A stretch of 64,000 nucleotides of DNA from Paenibacillus xylanilyticus (GTDB lineage: Bacteria; Bacillota; Bacilli; Paenibacillales; Paenibacillaceae): NCBI RefSeq assembly GCF_013359935.1, contig NZ_JABMCB010000190.1, positions 124,001 to 188,000 on the forward strand, given 5' to 3'. Under the pieces are notes generated by a model that saw only the letters and a program-made list of their open reading frames with translations, ran no database searches and was not told the origin of the DNA. Shown one piece after another: positions 42,744 through 51,889 of the stretch. Within the stretch, counting starts at the first letter, position 1, and each line of letters begins with the position of its first letter. The translations under genes were made by a program, and so were the position numbers.

Positions 42744-43916
42744 TCATTCTCTCTTTCGTGCCTTCAATGGATAGATCAGAACGTATGGGATCCAGAGCAG
42801 TACTGAGCATAATAAAACGCTCGAATACAGGGAGACGTACAATTCGGCCGCAGGCTCCGTATGATCCAGAAGCTCGAGGACCATACTTGCGACAAGCAAG
42901 TTTATAAAGGAACCTATGCCGTAGATGAGAATCTGTTTCCAGCGCAGCCTTTTGACCAATACAAAAAACAGCACACTCAACCCCATGATACAGATACTGG
43001 GTGTTAGCCAGTGTTCCGCATCCAATTTCCCCTGCATTGCCTCCAAGCCCAGGTAATAAGCGACTCCCCACTGAAGAAGAAATACAAACCAGCCTAAACC
43101 GACATTCCTGAATGCCGAGGAGTTACGTTCCTTTTCTTGATATGCTCGCACTCTCTGCAAGAACTCCTCTTCCTCTTCTTTGGACAGACTGCCTTCCTCA
43201 TAAGCTCTGCTAAAATCTTCATCAACCCTGTCCAAGTAAGTGTAAAATTGCTCGTCCACATTCCCCTTAAACACAAATGGCTTTTGATCCCTGTCATTCA
43301 GGAGCTTATCCAGCAGCTCTACTTCTGACATTCGGTCCGAGGTGGGCTCTGCCGTAAACTTCAGCTGAACACCCATCGTGGTTAGACGTTCCAGCCATGT
43401 CTCTGCATCCTTATCATCCAGAAAAGAGACGCTGTGGACTCTCCGCTTCATGTTTTGGTCATAAATAAAGTGAATGACGGGCAGCATGATCGCTGTCTCC
43501 GGGGTTTTCTCCATATAAAAATGCATACGCTCCATGGCATGCCGGCCGTAGTATACATGTTGAATTCGGGATATTTCAAACCGGTTATCTTCAGAGGTGT
43601 CAGAATGAGGAATCCAAGTGACGTAGCTTACCTCGTTCTGATCCAGTTTCGTATATGCCGGGTGGTTATCCCGCCAGGACTCCATCCGCAGGGCTTGCAT
43701 GGAACGATAGAACATTACAGCACCAAATGGAACAAGACCAAGCAGAAACCAGGTCGCCGCAGAAAAATAGAGTACAATCAGCAGCAGAGGAACGACAACC
43801 ATCGCGATCCCCATAATCCTGTTTGTGGTCAGCTTCGATTTAACGGATGCTCTTATCGGTCTTTGTCTCTCAATCAGTTCTTGGACGTTGTTCTGGGGAT
43901 TATCATAATCGATCAT
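42744..43916 (-). CDS. Multi-pass membrane protein of unknown function
   Basis: A 390-residue protein with two N-terminal hydrophobic segments (about 35-75), a 180-residue cytoplasmic part rich in acidic residues (LSKEEEEEFLQRVRAYQ), and four C-terminal segments from about 275 onward. Two related halves are not obvious. AAGGAGG lies five bases before the ATG. It is the last gene before the DEAD-box gene on this side of the cluster. No transporter or enzyme motif is visible; a membrane partner of the cluster or an unrelated protein are both possible. Confidence 0.75.
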   Translation of the reverse strand: MIDYDNPQNNVQELIERQRPIRASVKSKLTTNRIMGIAMVVVPLLLIVLYFSAATWFLLGLVPFGAVMFYRSMQALRMESWRDNHPAYTKLDQNEVSYVTWIPHSDTSEDNRFEISRIQHVYYGRHAMERMHFYMEKTPETAIMLPVIHFIYDQNMKRRVHSVSFLDDKDAETWLERLTTMGVQLKFTAEPTSDRMSEVELLDKLLNDRDQKPFVFKGNVDEQFYTYLDRVDEDFSRAYEEGSLSKEEEEEFLQRVRAYQEKERNSSAFRNVGLGWFVFLLQWGVAYYLGLEAMQGKLDAEHWLTPSICIMGLSVLFFVLVKRLRWKQILIYGIGSFINLLVASMVLELLDHTEPAAELYVSLYSSVLLCSVLLWIPYVLIYPLKARKRE

Positions 43917-44123
43917 ATCCGCCTCCTTGATGAAATTCGGTATGTACTCCTAATCTGCCTTTCTCTTCATGTCATTGTCAGACGGACTTCCCCACTTCCT
44001 GTATACCTGCATTCTCCACATATGCACCATGGCACCCGAGCAGTGGATCAAACATTTACTTTCACATATCTAATCCAATACGTTCCAGAATCCAGAGCGT
44101 TGCGCGCAATGCTGCATGTCAAA

Positions 44124-44155
44124 AAGGGCCACGACGGATATTCGTCGTGGCCCTT
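44124..44155 (-). terminator. Intrinsic terminator of the helicase gene
   Basis: AAGGGCCACGACG pairs perfectly with CGTCGTGGCCCTT around GATATT, with TTTTTG following on the minus strand, about 120 bases past the stop codon. The remaining 43917-44273 sequence shows nothing else. Confidence 0.9.
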
Positions 44156-44273
44156 GAATGGAGGACTCGGTACATCAGTACCCGAGTCCTCTGATATTCT
44201 CGCCATGCTGCTGTCCTCTGCATGGCGTCAAACTCATCGCTCAGCGCGGCTGCACCGCCGCTGACGACAAGGT

Positions 44274-45821
44274 TTACCGTCCGCGACGAGAATCGCGGCG
44301 GTCACCTCTTGCCGGTCCGCGTCCTGCGGATTCCGGACGGCGATTGCCTTCGCGGCCGGAGCTACGCTTGTCCGCGCTGCGGCCAGCCCAGCCGCTGCTG
44401 CGCTCATCGCCGCTGCGACCTGCGCCGCGCCCGCCTTGGCCCGCGCCCCGGCTGCTGTCACTGCTGCGCGCAGATCCACGGCCTGCGCTGCGCTCGTCGC
44501 CACTGCGGCCGCCGCTGCGACCACCGCTGCGTCCACCTTCACCGCCGCGGGAGCCACGGCCTCCACGTCCGCCTTCACTGCGGCCGGTACGGCCTGCGCC
44601 GCGACGGGCACTGCCTGTCCCGGCGGAGCGTCCACCCGAACGTTCATCATCACCTTGACTGTTGATGGAACGTCTGGCCGCTCCGGTTGAGGCAACCGGA
44701 CCTTCGCTCGTCCACTGGATACGGGTCAGCTTCTGATTGGTTCCTTCTTCAATACGCGCAAGTTCCGGTCTGTCATGTTGTGTTGCAAACGTCACGGCAA
44801 GGCCCGTTCCGCCGGCACGACCCGTACGGCCGATCCGGTGGATATAGCTTTCCGCGTCATGTGGAATGTCATAGTTGAATACATGCGTTACGCCTTCAAC
44901 ATCCAGTCCGCGTGCTGCTACATCGGTAGCAACGAGGATTTGCAGTTTCGCGTCGCGGAACGCTTTCATAACATTCTCACGCTTGGATTGGGAGAGGTCC
45001 CCATGAAGCTCGTCGCTTTCGTATCCTGCTTCGCGCAAATCTTCATTCAGTTTGGATGCACGACGCTTGGTCCGGCAGAAAATAATCGCCAGATATGGGC
45101 GATACGTATCAATCATGCCGCGAAGTGCATCAAACTTGCCACGATCCGTGCACTCGAGCACCTGCTGACGAATCTGATTGATCGGGATAACCGATTTCGA
45201 AGATACCTTCACATCTTCCGGGTCTTTCATGTAATTTTTCGCCAGGTTGCGAATGCCCTTCGGCATCGTTGCCGAGAACAGCATCGTCTGACGTTTGTGT
45301 GGCAGTTCACGAAGAATGGTCTCCACATCATCCAGGAAGCCCATGTGCAGCATTTGGTCGGCTTCATCCAGTACCAGTTTTCTCACATTATCCAGCTTCA
45401 GCGTGCCACGACGAAGATGATCCAGCAGCCGTCCCGGTGTACCGATGACGATCTGAGTACCATTTTGCAGTTTGCGCAGCTGCTTCTCCACGTCCTGTCC
45501 ACCATATACAGCAAGCACATGAAGCTTATCATCATTCGCCGTCAGCTTCTTCGCTTCCTCTGTAATTTGCAGGGCCAGCTCACGTGTAGGCGCGATGATT
45601 AATGCCTGCGGCGAGCGATCCGATACGTTGATTTTCTGAATAATCGGCAGCAAAAAAGCCAGCGTTTTCCCTGTGCCTGTCTGTGCCTCAGCAATAATGT
45701 CACGTCCGCCTAACAGTACGGGAATTGAACGCTCCTGTACCGGTGTCGGCACGGCGATCCCCTGATGTTTCAGAATCTCGCACCATTCCGGGCGAATGCC
45801 CAGTTGTTCAAAGTTTGCCAA
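44274..45821 (-). CDS. DEAD-box RNA helicase with RG-rich tail
   Basis: A 515-residue helicase of the CshA type. Q motif (FEQLGIRPEW...PTPVQ), motif I AQTGTGKT, motif II DEAD in VLDEADQML, motif III SAT, and motif VI HRIGRTGRAG are all present. The last 140 residues are Arg/Gly/Ser repeats (GGRSGGRSGGRSGDERSAGR) that bind RNA without specificity; the DNA there is much richer in G+C than its surroundings. It acts in RNA decay and ribosome assembly, especially in the cold. The start codon is TTG with GAGGTG six bases upstream. A single-gene unit. Confidence 0.95.
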   Translation of the reverse strand: MANFEQLGIRPEWCEILKHQGIAVPTPVQERSIPVLLGGRDIIAEAQTGTGKTLAFLLPIIQKINVSDRSPQALIIAPTRELALQITEEAKKLTANDDKLHVLAVYGGQDVEKQLRKLQNGTQIVIGTPGRLLDHLRRGTLKLDNVRKLVLDEADQMLHMGFLDDVETILRELPHKRQTMLFSATMPKGIRNLAKNYMKDPEDVKVSSKSVIPINQIRQQVLECTDRGKFDALRGMIDTYRPYLAIIFCRTKRRASKLNEDLREAGYESDELHGDLSQSKRENVMKAFRDAKLQILVATDVAARGLDVEGVTHVFNYDIPHDAESYIHRIGRTGRAGGTGLAVTFATQHDRPELARIEEGTNQKLTRIQWTSEGPVASTGAARRSINSQGDDERSGGRSAGTGSARRGAGRTGRSEGGRGGRGSRGGEGGRSGGRSGGRSGDERSAGRGSARSSDSSRGAGQGGRGAGRSGDERSSGWAGRSADKRSSGREGNRRPESAGRGPARGDRRDSRRGR

Positions 45822-45956
45822 TCGTTACACCTCTGTATGTTCATTTAGATAAGCCCATTTCACGTATTCTTCCCCATGAAATGGATTTTCAAAAAGCAAT
45901 CAGTCCGTCTGCTCTTTTTCTCCATACCGTGTAGTTTACACGTTTGTCCAGCAAAA

Positions 45957-45990
45957 CAAAAGGGCACCGGACCTGTTCCGGCACCCTTTT
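45957..45990 (-). terminator. Intrinsic terminator of the SulP gene
   Basis: AAAAGGG and CCCTTTT close a hairpin whose inner arms CCGGA/TCCGG also pair, with two mismatches between. TTTTGTTTTG follows on the minus strand. Confidence 0.8.
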
Positions 45991-46025
45991 ATTGTATTTT
46001 ATGACCTACAGGTTATTTATACGGA

Positions 46026-47474
46026 TTAACCGTGGCTCTGTGAAGCCGCAAATCCGCTTTTCTCCAGCAAACGCGAGCTCTCCTCGTTCAGTCCGCGGAG
46101 ATGCACCGTTTTGCCCAGTTTCGCATACTTGAATTTCACCTTGCCAATGGCAACAACGGCAGTGTTATCCCAAATATGGGACCCGCCAAAATCAATCGTG
46201 ATCTCCTCCGGATCAGCCTCGGCATCGAATTCATCCACAAAGCGGGATGAAGAACCGAAGAAGAACGGACCATGAACCCGGTATACCTTATGTCCTTGCT
46301 CCTGACTGGAATGAACACGAATCTTGGCCTGTTTCCACCCAAAATGCAGGGCACTGAGCACAACGCCAACCAGTACCCCGATGGATAGATCATTGGTGAT
46401 CACAACAATAACCACCGTAACCACCATCACGAAGGCCTCCGCGCGGGGGACACGGGCAATATTTTTGATAGAGTTCCAGTCAAATGTCCCGATACACACC
46501 ATAAACATGACGCCAACCAGCGCACCCATCGGCACCTGTTTCACCACTCCGCTGAGCAGCAGCAACAAGATGGCCAGGAATGCACCTGCGGTAAACGTGG
46601 ACAGCCGTCCCCGGCCGCCAGACTTCACATTGATGACGGATTGTCCAATCATCGCACAGCCGCCCATGCCGCCGAATAAACCGTTGACGAAGTTGGCAAT
46701 CCCTTGACCACGCACCTCACGGTTTTTGCTGCTTTTGGTCTCGGTCATTTCATCCACGATGGTAGCGGTAAGCAGGGATTCCAGCAAACCGACCAGTGCC
46801 ATGGTGAATGAATAAGGCAGCAAAATCATCAGCGTGTCCCATGTCCATGCAATATTCGGCAAATGGAACATCGGGAGGGTACTCGTCAAATTCCCCATGT
46901 CACCAACCTGCTTCACATCCAGATGAAATACTACCGTAATGATTGTCATTACGATGATCGCAATGAGGGGCGCTGGAACGCCTCTGAAAAACCGAGGCAA
47001 AATATAAATGATCGCAAGGGTACCTGCTACCATCGCATACATGATCCAGTTCGCGCCCGTGAAATGCGTCAGCTGCGCCATAAAGATCAGAATCGCCAGG
47101 GCGTTCACAAATCCGGTCAGCACCGAGTGAGGTACAAACGTAATGAATTTTCCAACCTTGAAAATTCCCAAAATAAACTGAATAATACCCGTCAATATCG
47201 TGGCCGCAAACAGGTATTCCACGCCGTAATCCTTGACCAGACCAACCATTAGTACCGCCATGGCGCCCGTTGCGGCCGAGATCATCCCCGGTCTGCCGCC
47301 CGCAATCGAGATCACGATGGCAATGGTAATGGATGCATACAATCCGACCATCGGATCAACGCCCGCAATGATGGAGAAGGCAATGGCTTCCGGAATAAGC
47401 GCCAGCGCTACCGTAATGCCTGCCAGCACGTCTCCGCGAATGTTACCAAACCATTGTTGTTTTAACGTATTCAT
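46026..47474 (-). CDS. SulP-family anion transporter with STAS domain
   Basis: A 482-residue SulP/SLC26 carrier: 10 or more membrane segments in residues 1-375, including [32 protein letters not shown] with the conserved GGRPGMIS turn, and a shortened C-terminal STAS domain ([40 protein letters not shown]). Relatives carry sulfate, bicarbonate or dicarboxylates; the substrate is not readable. A ribosome site AGGAGGA lies 13 bases before the ATG, an unusually long spacing. The gene has a long upstream gap that probably includes an untranslated leader. Confidence 0.92.
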   Translation of the reverse strand: MNTLKQQWFGNIRGDVLAGITVALALIPEAIAFSIIAGVDPMVGLYASITIAIVISIAGGRPGMISAATGAMAVLMVGLVKDYGVEYLFAATILTGIIQFILGIFKVGKFITFVPHSVLTGFVNALAILIFMAQLTHFTGANWIMYAMVAGTLAIIYILPRFFRGVPAPLIAIIVMTIITVVFHLDVKQVGDMGNLTSTLPMFHLPNIAWTWDTLMILLPYSFTMALVGLLESLLTATIVDEMTETKSSKNREVRGQGIANFVNGLFGGMGGCAMIGQSVINVKSGGRGRLSTFTAGAFLAILLLLLSGVVKQVPMGALVGVMFMVCIGTFDWNSIKNIARVPRAEAFVMVVTVVIVVITNDLSIGVLVGVVLSALHFGWKQAKIRVHSSQEQGHKVYRVHGPFFFGSSSRFVDEFDAEADPEEITIDFGGSHIWDNTAVVAIGKVKFKYAKLGKTVHLRGLNEESSRLLEKSGFAASQSHG

Positions 47475-48017
47475 ATGTTCTTGCCGTTCCTCCTACATGG
47501 TTAACCTCGTGGGTTGATTACCTGAATCGCAGCAGTATGGACCGTCACTGACCAAACCACGTTAGACAGCACAAAACAACGGAACACTCCTTCCGCATCA
47601 TAGCCTGTACGTGTTTGAATGCAAGATGCTCATCATCCCGGGAAAATCCCCCAAAATCCATGGCGATCCGGTCTTATCCGTTCCAGTGCATTCCACATGA
47701 TTCTGCTGCAACATTCAGGTTCTAGCTTATAAGACATCCTGATACTGATTCTGATGCCTCTGGTCTTCCCCTCTCAGAAAAACCGGGTCCGTTATGTACT
47801 GACCTATTATTATAGACAGAATGTATTCTCTGCACGAACAGGATATATCTTCGTAATTGATATATAATCCTGAAATATCTCTATTTTTTATACTATTCCT
47901 CGATTATGCTCTGTTTATCTGCGGTATGCAGTAGGGATTATTTTCCGATCAACAAAAAGAGCCGCTACTGCTTCTTTCACCAAGAAGCGTTAACGACTCT
48001 CTCATCATAAAGTGAAT
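47475..48017 (-). other. 543-base gap with possible long leader of the SulP gene
   Basis: On the minus strand a TATAAT (47814-47809) with only a weak -35 candidate (TTCGTG) lies about 335 bases before the SulP start codon. The stretch between could be a structured leader, but I could not match it to a known riboswitch. The other end of the gap contains the terminator of the UbiB-like gene. Confidence 0.35.
47951..48000 (-). terminator. Intrinsic terminator of the UbiB-like gene
   Basis: Minus-strand AGAGTCGTTAACGCTTCTT pairs with AAGAAGCAGTAGCGGCTCT (a few mismatches), then TTTTTGTT, 18 bases past the stop codon. Confidence 0.85.
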
Positions 48018-49688
48018 CTAGAATTTTCCCGATTTAAATATGGAATAGAGCAGGAATGCTACCATCAGAATGGCGACCAGAAAGCCGATCTCAATGACCG
48101 GGATATCCCACAGCATCGTTGACTGATGACTTATGGAAGAACCAATAATGAGTCCGACCATAATGATACAGAACGCGAGCAGCACTATGCTGAAAGACAA
48201 CCGGTTACTGATCTGGTCCAGTCTCCGCATGAGCGCATCCAATTCAGGAACGCTGATCTCAAGCCTTAGCTTGCCTTTGCTGATAATGGAAGACAGCTGC
48301 CTCAGTTGTCCCGGTAGACCAATCACGCTCTCAGCCAGATCGGCTGCACTGCGGAACAACCTGTTCTTGATTCTGCCTGGGCTGAAGCGCTCCTTAAGCA
48401 GTTTGCGGCCGAAGGGTTCAGCCATGTCCACAATGCTGAGGGATGGATCCAAATGCTCAATTACACCTTCCATCGTGAGCAGCGATTTTCCCAGCAGCAC
48501 AATATCAGCTGGCATAACGACCCGATGCCTTTGAGCGACACCGAACAGATCGTTGAGCGCTTGACCCACGCTAATCTTGGAAAAGGGAATATCATAATAT
48601 TTGCTGCGCAGCTTGTCCAGATCATTATGAAGACCACGGAGATCCATATCATCAGGCATCATGCCCAGTTTCTCAATCGCCCGAATCATGCTGTCCGTGT
48701 CCTTGCGCATCAGCCCGATGATGAGCGAAGCCAGCTGCTGCTTCATCTCATCGCTTAGACTTCCCACCATGCCGAAGTCGATAAAAGCGAGTCGTCCATC
48801 TTTGAGCACCATCAGATTGCCGGGATGTGGATCGGCATGGAAGAATCCATGAATAAAGATCTGGTTCAACAAGGAATCCACCAGCCGCTGAGCAATGTCA
48901 TTCAGGTCATGTCCACGTCTGACCAGTTCGTCACGGTCATTCAGTTTGATGCCCTCCACATACTCCATGGTCAGCACGCGAGAGGAGGTCTGATCCCAGT
49001 AGATTAACGGGATTTTGACCTTATTGTCCTGTTGGTATTGCTGAGCAATCTTTTCCGTATTCCGCCCCTCGACCGTATAATCCAGTTCAGCCATCAGGGC
49101 CTGGGCATACTCCTCCACCATTTGCGGAATCTGGTACTGCTTCACCCAGTCCCATCGCTTCTCGGCCATAGCTGTGAGTTCACGCAAAATATCCAGATCA
49201 CGCTGTACAATTCGCGAGATGCCGGGACGCTGTATCTTGATCGCTACCGCCTCACCGCTTCGAAGCTTGCCCAGATGCACCTGTCCAATGCTGGCTGCAG
49301 CCACAGGGGTATCCTCGAACCGGGAAAAGATCTCTTCCAGCGGTATATCCAATTCCTGTTCCAAAATACCCCGTGCCGTCTCCGAAGAAAACGGTGGCAC
49401 CTGATCCTGCAGCTTCACCAGTTCACGGATGACCGGCTCAGGCAGCAAATCTGCTCTTGTGCTTGCCAGTTGCCCCAGCTTGACGAAAGCCGGCCCCAGC
49501 TCCTGCAGCACAAGCCTGATTCGTTCACTCAGCGTTTTGGTTGTATGTGCTTCACGTGACATCCACCGCCGGGGTATGGCCAGCAGCTGGAACAGGCCCA
49601 GCTCCTCGACCATATAACCGAAGCCATGACGCACCAGCGCCATGGCAATTTCCCGGTATCTGCCGACATGTTTAATTCGCACAGCCAT
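48018..49688 (-). CDS. ABC1/UbiB-family atypical protein kinase
   Basis: A 556-residue UbiB/AarF-like protein. Family marks are the KxGQ motif in FVKLGQLASTRADLLP, the AAAS motif in PVAAASIGQVHLGKL (replacing the glycine loop), the catalytic loop HGFFHADPHPGNLMV and DFGMVGSLSDE. Two C-terminal membrane segments follow (about 495-555). UbiB proteins are ATPases that support coenzyme Q or other isoprenoid-lipid handling; Firmicutes use menaquinone, so the exact role is open. The start codon directly abuts the stop codon of the phasin-like gene, implying coupling. Confidence 0.92.
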   Translation of the reverse strand: MAVRIKHVGRYREIAMALVRHGFGYMVEELGLFQLLAIPRRWMSREAHTTKTLSERIRLVLQELGPAFVKLGQLASTRADLLPEPVIRELVKLQDQVPPFSSETARGILEQELDIPLEEIFSRFEDTPVAAASIGQVHLGKLRSGEAVAIKIQRPGISRIVQRDLDILRELTAMAEKRWDWVKQYQIPQMVEEYAQALMAELDYTVEGRNTEKIAQQYQQDNKVKIPLIYWDQTSSRVLTMEYVEGIKLNDRDELVRRGHDLNDIAQRLVDSLLNQIFIHGFFHADPHPGNLMVLKDGRLAFIDFGMVGSLSDEMKQQLASLIIGLMRKDTDSMIRAIEKLGMMPDDMDLRGLHNDLDKLRSKYYDIPFSKISVGQALNDLFGVAQRHRVVMPADIVLLGKSLLTMEGVIEHLDPSLSIVDMAEPFGRKLLKERFSPGRIKNRLFRSAADLAESVIGLPGQLRQLSSIISKGKLRLEISVPELDALMRRLDQISNRLSFSIVLLAFCIIMVGLIIGSSISHQSTMLWDIPVIEIGFLVAILMVAFLLYSIFKSGKF

Positions 49689-50069
49689 CTACTCGATCTC
49701 GTTTCCTTTAAGCGGAGGAGGAACTTCAAGTGGAGCTGGGGATGCATCTGGTTGAAGCTGTGGTGTGTGACCCAGTTCGGCGAGCTTTTTCTCCAGTACC
49801 GCAACGCGCTGTTCTAGACTGGTGACATCACTCTCGGACGGCACACCAACTTCCTGAAGCACTCGTTTAACCTGCTCATGGATGATTTTCTTGAACTGGC
49901 TCTGCTCTTCATCGCCCCGTTCCATCAGACGCTCAACCAAAGCTTTGGATTCACCGGGCGCAAGTTCCCCGCGCTTGACCAGATCATCTACGGTTTTTTC
50001 AATTTTTTCCTTGCTTACGACGGTAAGACCCAGCCCTAACGAGATCGCCTTTTTGAACAAATCGCTCAT
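49689..50069 (-). CDS. Phasin-like coiled-coil protein
   Basis: A 126-residue helical protein (SDLFKKAISLGLGLTVVSKE, KTVDDLVKRGELAPGESKAL, then a coiled coil with TSLEQRVAVLEKKLAEL) ending in a Pro-rich tail. This pattern is annotated as a PHA-regulator/phasin-type protein and is often paired with UbiB-like genes. The amphipathic N-terminal helix could associate with membrane or lipid. AGGAGG lies nine bases before the ATG at 50069. It is the first gene of a two-gene operon. Confidence 0.82.
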   Translation of the reverse strand: MSDLFKKAISLGLGLTVVSKEKIEKTVDDLVKRGELAPGESKALVERLMERGDEEQSQFKKIIHEQVKRVLQEVGVPSESDVTSLEQRVAVLEKKLAELGHTPQLQPDASPAPLEVPPPLKGNEIE

Positions 50070-50141
50070 TCCTGTCATCCTCCTCTTCATTGATCTCTAT
50101 ATTATACTCTTTATGGACTGCACCTCAAAGAAACGGTCAGA

Positions 50142-50780
50142 TTACACGTAACGTGCGGCCCATTTGCCTGCCTGCAAAATCAGCTGGCGATAGGATTCGT
50201 TTGCAAAAGAAGGCACATGATGTCCTGGCATAAGGTAAACGATCCGGCCCAGCCCATAGGTATGCGCCCAAGCTGCCGGCTTAGGTCCATCCTCAGTTTG
50301 GTATTCAAGCAGAACGGTCGTTTCCGCAAATGATCCGAACTCGAACAGATAGGGCTCCTCTTCCATCGTGAATCCAGTGATTCCTTCGGTCACGGGATGT
50401 TTATGTTCTGTTACGGTAAACTCCAGCGGTGCATACGGTGGATGGTGCAGAAACTTGGCACCAATCATCTGCTTGAGCTCATAACGATTTTGAAGCGAAA
50501 TCCCGTTATGTAGAATGACCAGTCCACCTCCGTTACTGACGTAGGACAGCAGTCCGGCTGTCTGCTGAGGAGAGACTTTTCCTTTCCAATCGTCCATGTA
50601 GGAGATACACACATCAAATCCGGATATATTTTCCTGCAGCAGCATGTTGCGATTCTCGCTGCACTGCACGGTCATGCTATCATGAAAAATACGGCTGATC
50701 TCTGCGTCAACATCCTGCAGCGGATGCCAGTCTGGATGTGTATAATCGCCGAGTAACAATGCCTTTTTACGATGGTCCAT
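50142..50780 (-). CDS. ThuA-like domain protein
   Basis: A 212-residue protein of the ThuA (trehalose-utilisation) type, a glutamine-amidotransferase-like fold: KALLLGDYTHPDW, DVCISYMDDWKGKVSPQQTA, LLSYVSNGGGLVILHNG, HPPYAPLEFTVTEHKHPVTEG and GLGRIVYLMPGHH. Members are linked to sugar metabolism, but no enzymatic reaction is firmly known to me. AAAGGAG lies nine bases before the ATG. It is a single gene flanked by a dispersed repeat on its upstream side. Confidence 0.87.
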   Translation of the reverse strand: MDHRKKALLLGDYTHPDWHPLQDVDAEISRIFHDSMTVQCSENRNMLLQENISGFDVCISYMDDWKGKVSPQQTAGLLSYVSNGGGLVILHNGISLQNRYELKQMIGAKFLHHPPYAPLEFTVTEHKHPVTEGITGFTMEEEPYLFEFGSFAETTVLLEYQTEDGPKPAAWAHTYGLGRIVYLMPGHHVPSFANESYRQLILQAGKWAARYV

Positions 50781-50828
50781 TAATAAAAACTCCTTTCAAG
50801 TTAAACATATATAAAATGAGAAAAGTTC

Positions 50829-50974
50829 CTACACAGTTCACTCCGATTGCAGAACCATCTTACGATCGCTGTTATCTCCAGATTTTTTGAATCCTTTTAT
50901 AAAGGAGAAAATCCAGGGATAGACCGAGCACTTCGTTTCTTCAGATTGGTTCTGCGCTCTCCGTTATCGTGCAA
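50829..50974. repeat. Dispersed hairpin repeat, copy B
   Basis: 146 bases with the same ends (CTACAC and GTGCAA, slightly decayed) and shared blocks CGATCGCTGTTATCTCC, AGATTTTTTGAATCC, AAGGAGAAAATCCAGGGAT. It is the most diverged of the three copies in the window. Confidence 0.78.
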
Positions 50975-50999
50975 AAATAGACTCAATTTATAAACAAGA

Positions 51000-51719
51000 T
51001 TACCAGGGAAGCTCGTCCCCCTTGTAGTCTACATACGCAGGCTGATCACCCATAAACTCCTTATGACGGTCGATGAGCGCTGCGATATGCTGTGCCGATT
51101 GTTCTGGCGTGAGGTCTGCGGCGGTATTCAGTTCCCCGCTCATATAGCTCTGCACCCACCCGGGATGAATCAGCATGACTTGTCCACCTTCATCCTTCAG
51201 ACCGTTATGCACAAGACGGGCCTGCATGTTCAGCGCAGATTTGGACATGCAGTAGGCAAACCAGCCATGCCTGCTGCATTGCTCAATACTGCCTGCCTCC
51301 GAAGAGATGTCCACAATCAGCTTGCCTGCTCCCTGAAGAAGGAGGGGCAGCAGTGCATGAGTTACACGCAGCGAACCCAGGGTATTCACGTTGAATACCT
51401 CCGCCATCTCTGCAAAATTTAACGGTCCACGGACGTGGTCCGTAATATTCCCTAGTATAGCCGCATTATTGATCAGCATATCCAGATGTTCTGTATCCAG
51501 TTTGAGCGTTTCGGTAAAAAGGGCAACCGAGAGATCGTCGGAAATATCCAGCTCGATGACTCGGAGATGCTCCGGATAAGCTTGCGTAAGCAGACGAATC
51601 CCTTCGGATTCTTCCACATCGAGACCTGCTGCATAAACAATATAACCTCTCTTCAGCATTTGTGCCGTCAAAGCGAGTCCAAGTCCCCGGGCTGCCCCGG
51701 TTACACATACGGTTTTCAT
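51000..51719 (-). CDS. SDR-family oxidoreductase
   Basis: A 239-residue classical short-chain dehydrogenase. TGAARGLG is the nucleotide motif, LDISDD the adenine-ring loop, INNAA the NNAG variant, IVDISSEAGS carries the catalytic Ser and YCMSK the Tyr and Lys. The coenzyme and substrate are unknown; the acidic LDVEE loop after strand 2 favours NAD over NADP. AGGAGGG lies eight bases before the ATG. It has no co-directional close neighbour: the cobalamin operon ends upstream after a 170-base gap. Confidence 0.9.
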   Translation of the reverse strand: MKTVCVTGAARGLGLALTAQMLKRGYIVYAAGLDVEESEGIRLLTQAYPEHLRVIELDISDDLSVALFTETLKLDTEHLDMLINNAAILGNITDHVRGPLNFAEMAEVFNVNTLGSLRVTHALLPLLLQGAGKLIVDISSEAGSIEQCSRHGWFAYCMSKSALNMQARLVHNGLKDEGGQVMLIHPGWVQSYMSGELNTAADLTPEQSAQHIAALIDRHKEFMGDQPAYVDYKGDELPW

Positions 51720-51821
51720 CTTACTATCCCTCCTTCGTCAGGCTACTCTATCTTATAATTCATTCCACATGGTCAGGCAAAAACCTTTAATTGTATACGG
51801 GAAAGCTGAACTTCACGACCA

Positions 51822-51837
51822 AAGTCTCATGAGACTT
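51822..51837. repeat. 16-base perfect palindrome downstream of cbiA
   Basis: AAGTCTCATGAGACTT in the gap between cbiA and the SDR gene. It has no U tract; an operator for the SDR gene or a weak terminator for the cobalamin operon are both possible. Confidence 0.4.
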
Positions 51838-51889
51838 GCTCAGGAGTTACCACCTCATTTTTCTAACTTATAACCGGATTCCATCCTCG

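Noticed and set aside
26787..43916. Integrated prophage or plasmid origin because of the tubulin-like gene
   Set aside because: No integrase, terminase, capsid, partition or replication gene is present, and composition does not shift clearly at the edges.
47475..47830. Known riboswitch (c-di-AMP, magnesium or manganese type) before the SulP gene
   Set aside because: None of the conserved motifs of those classes could be matched by eye.
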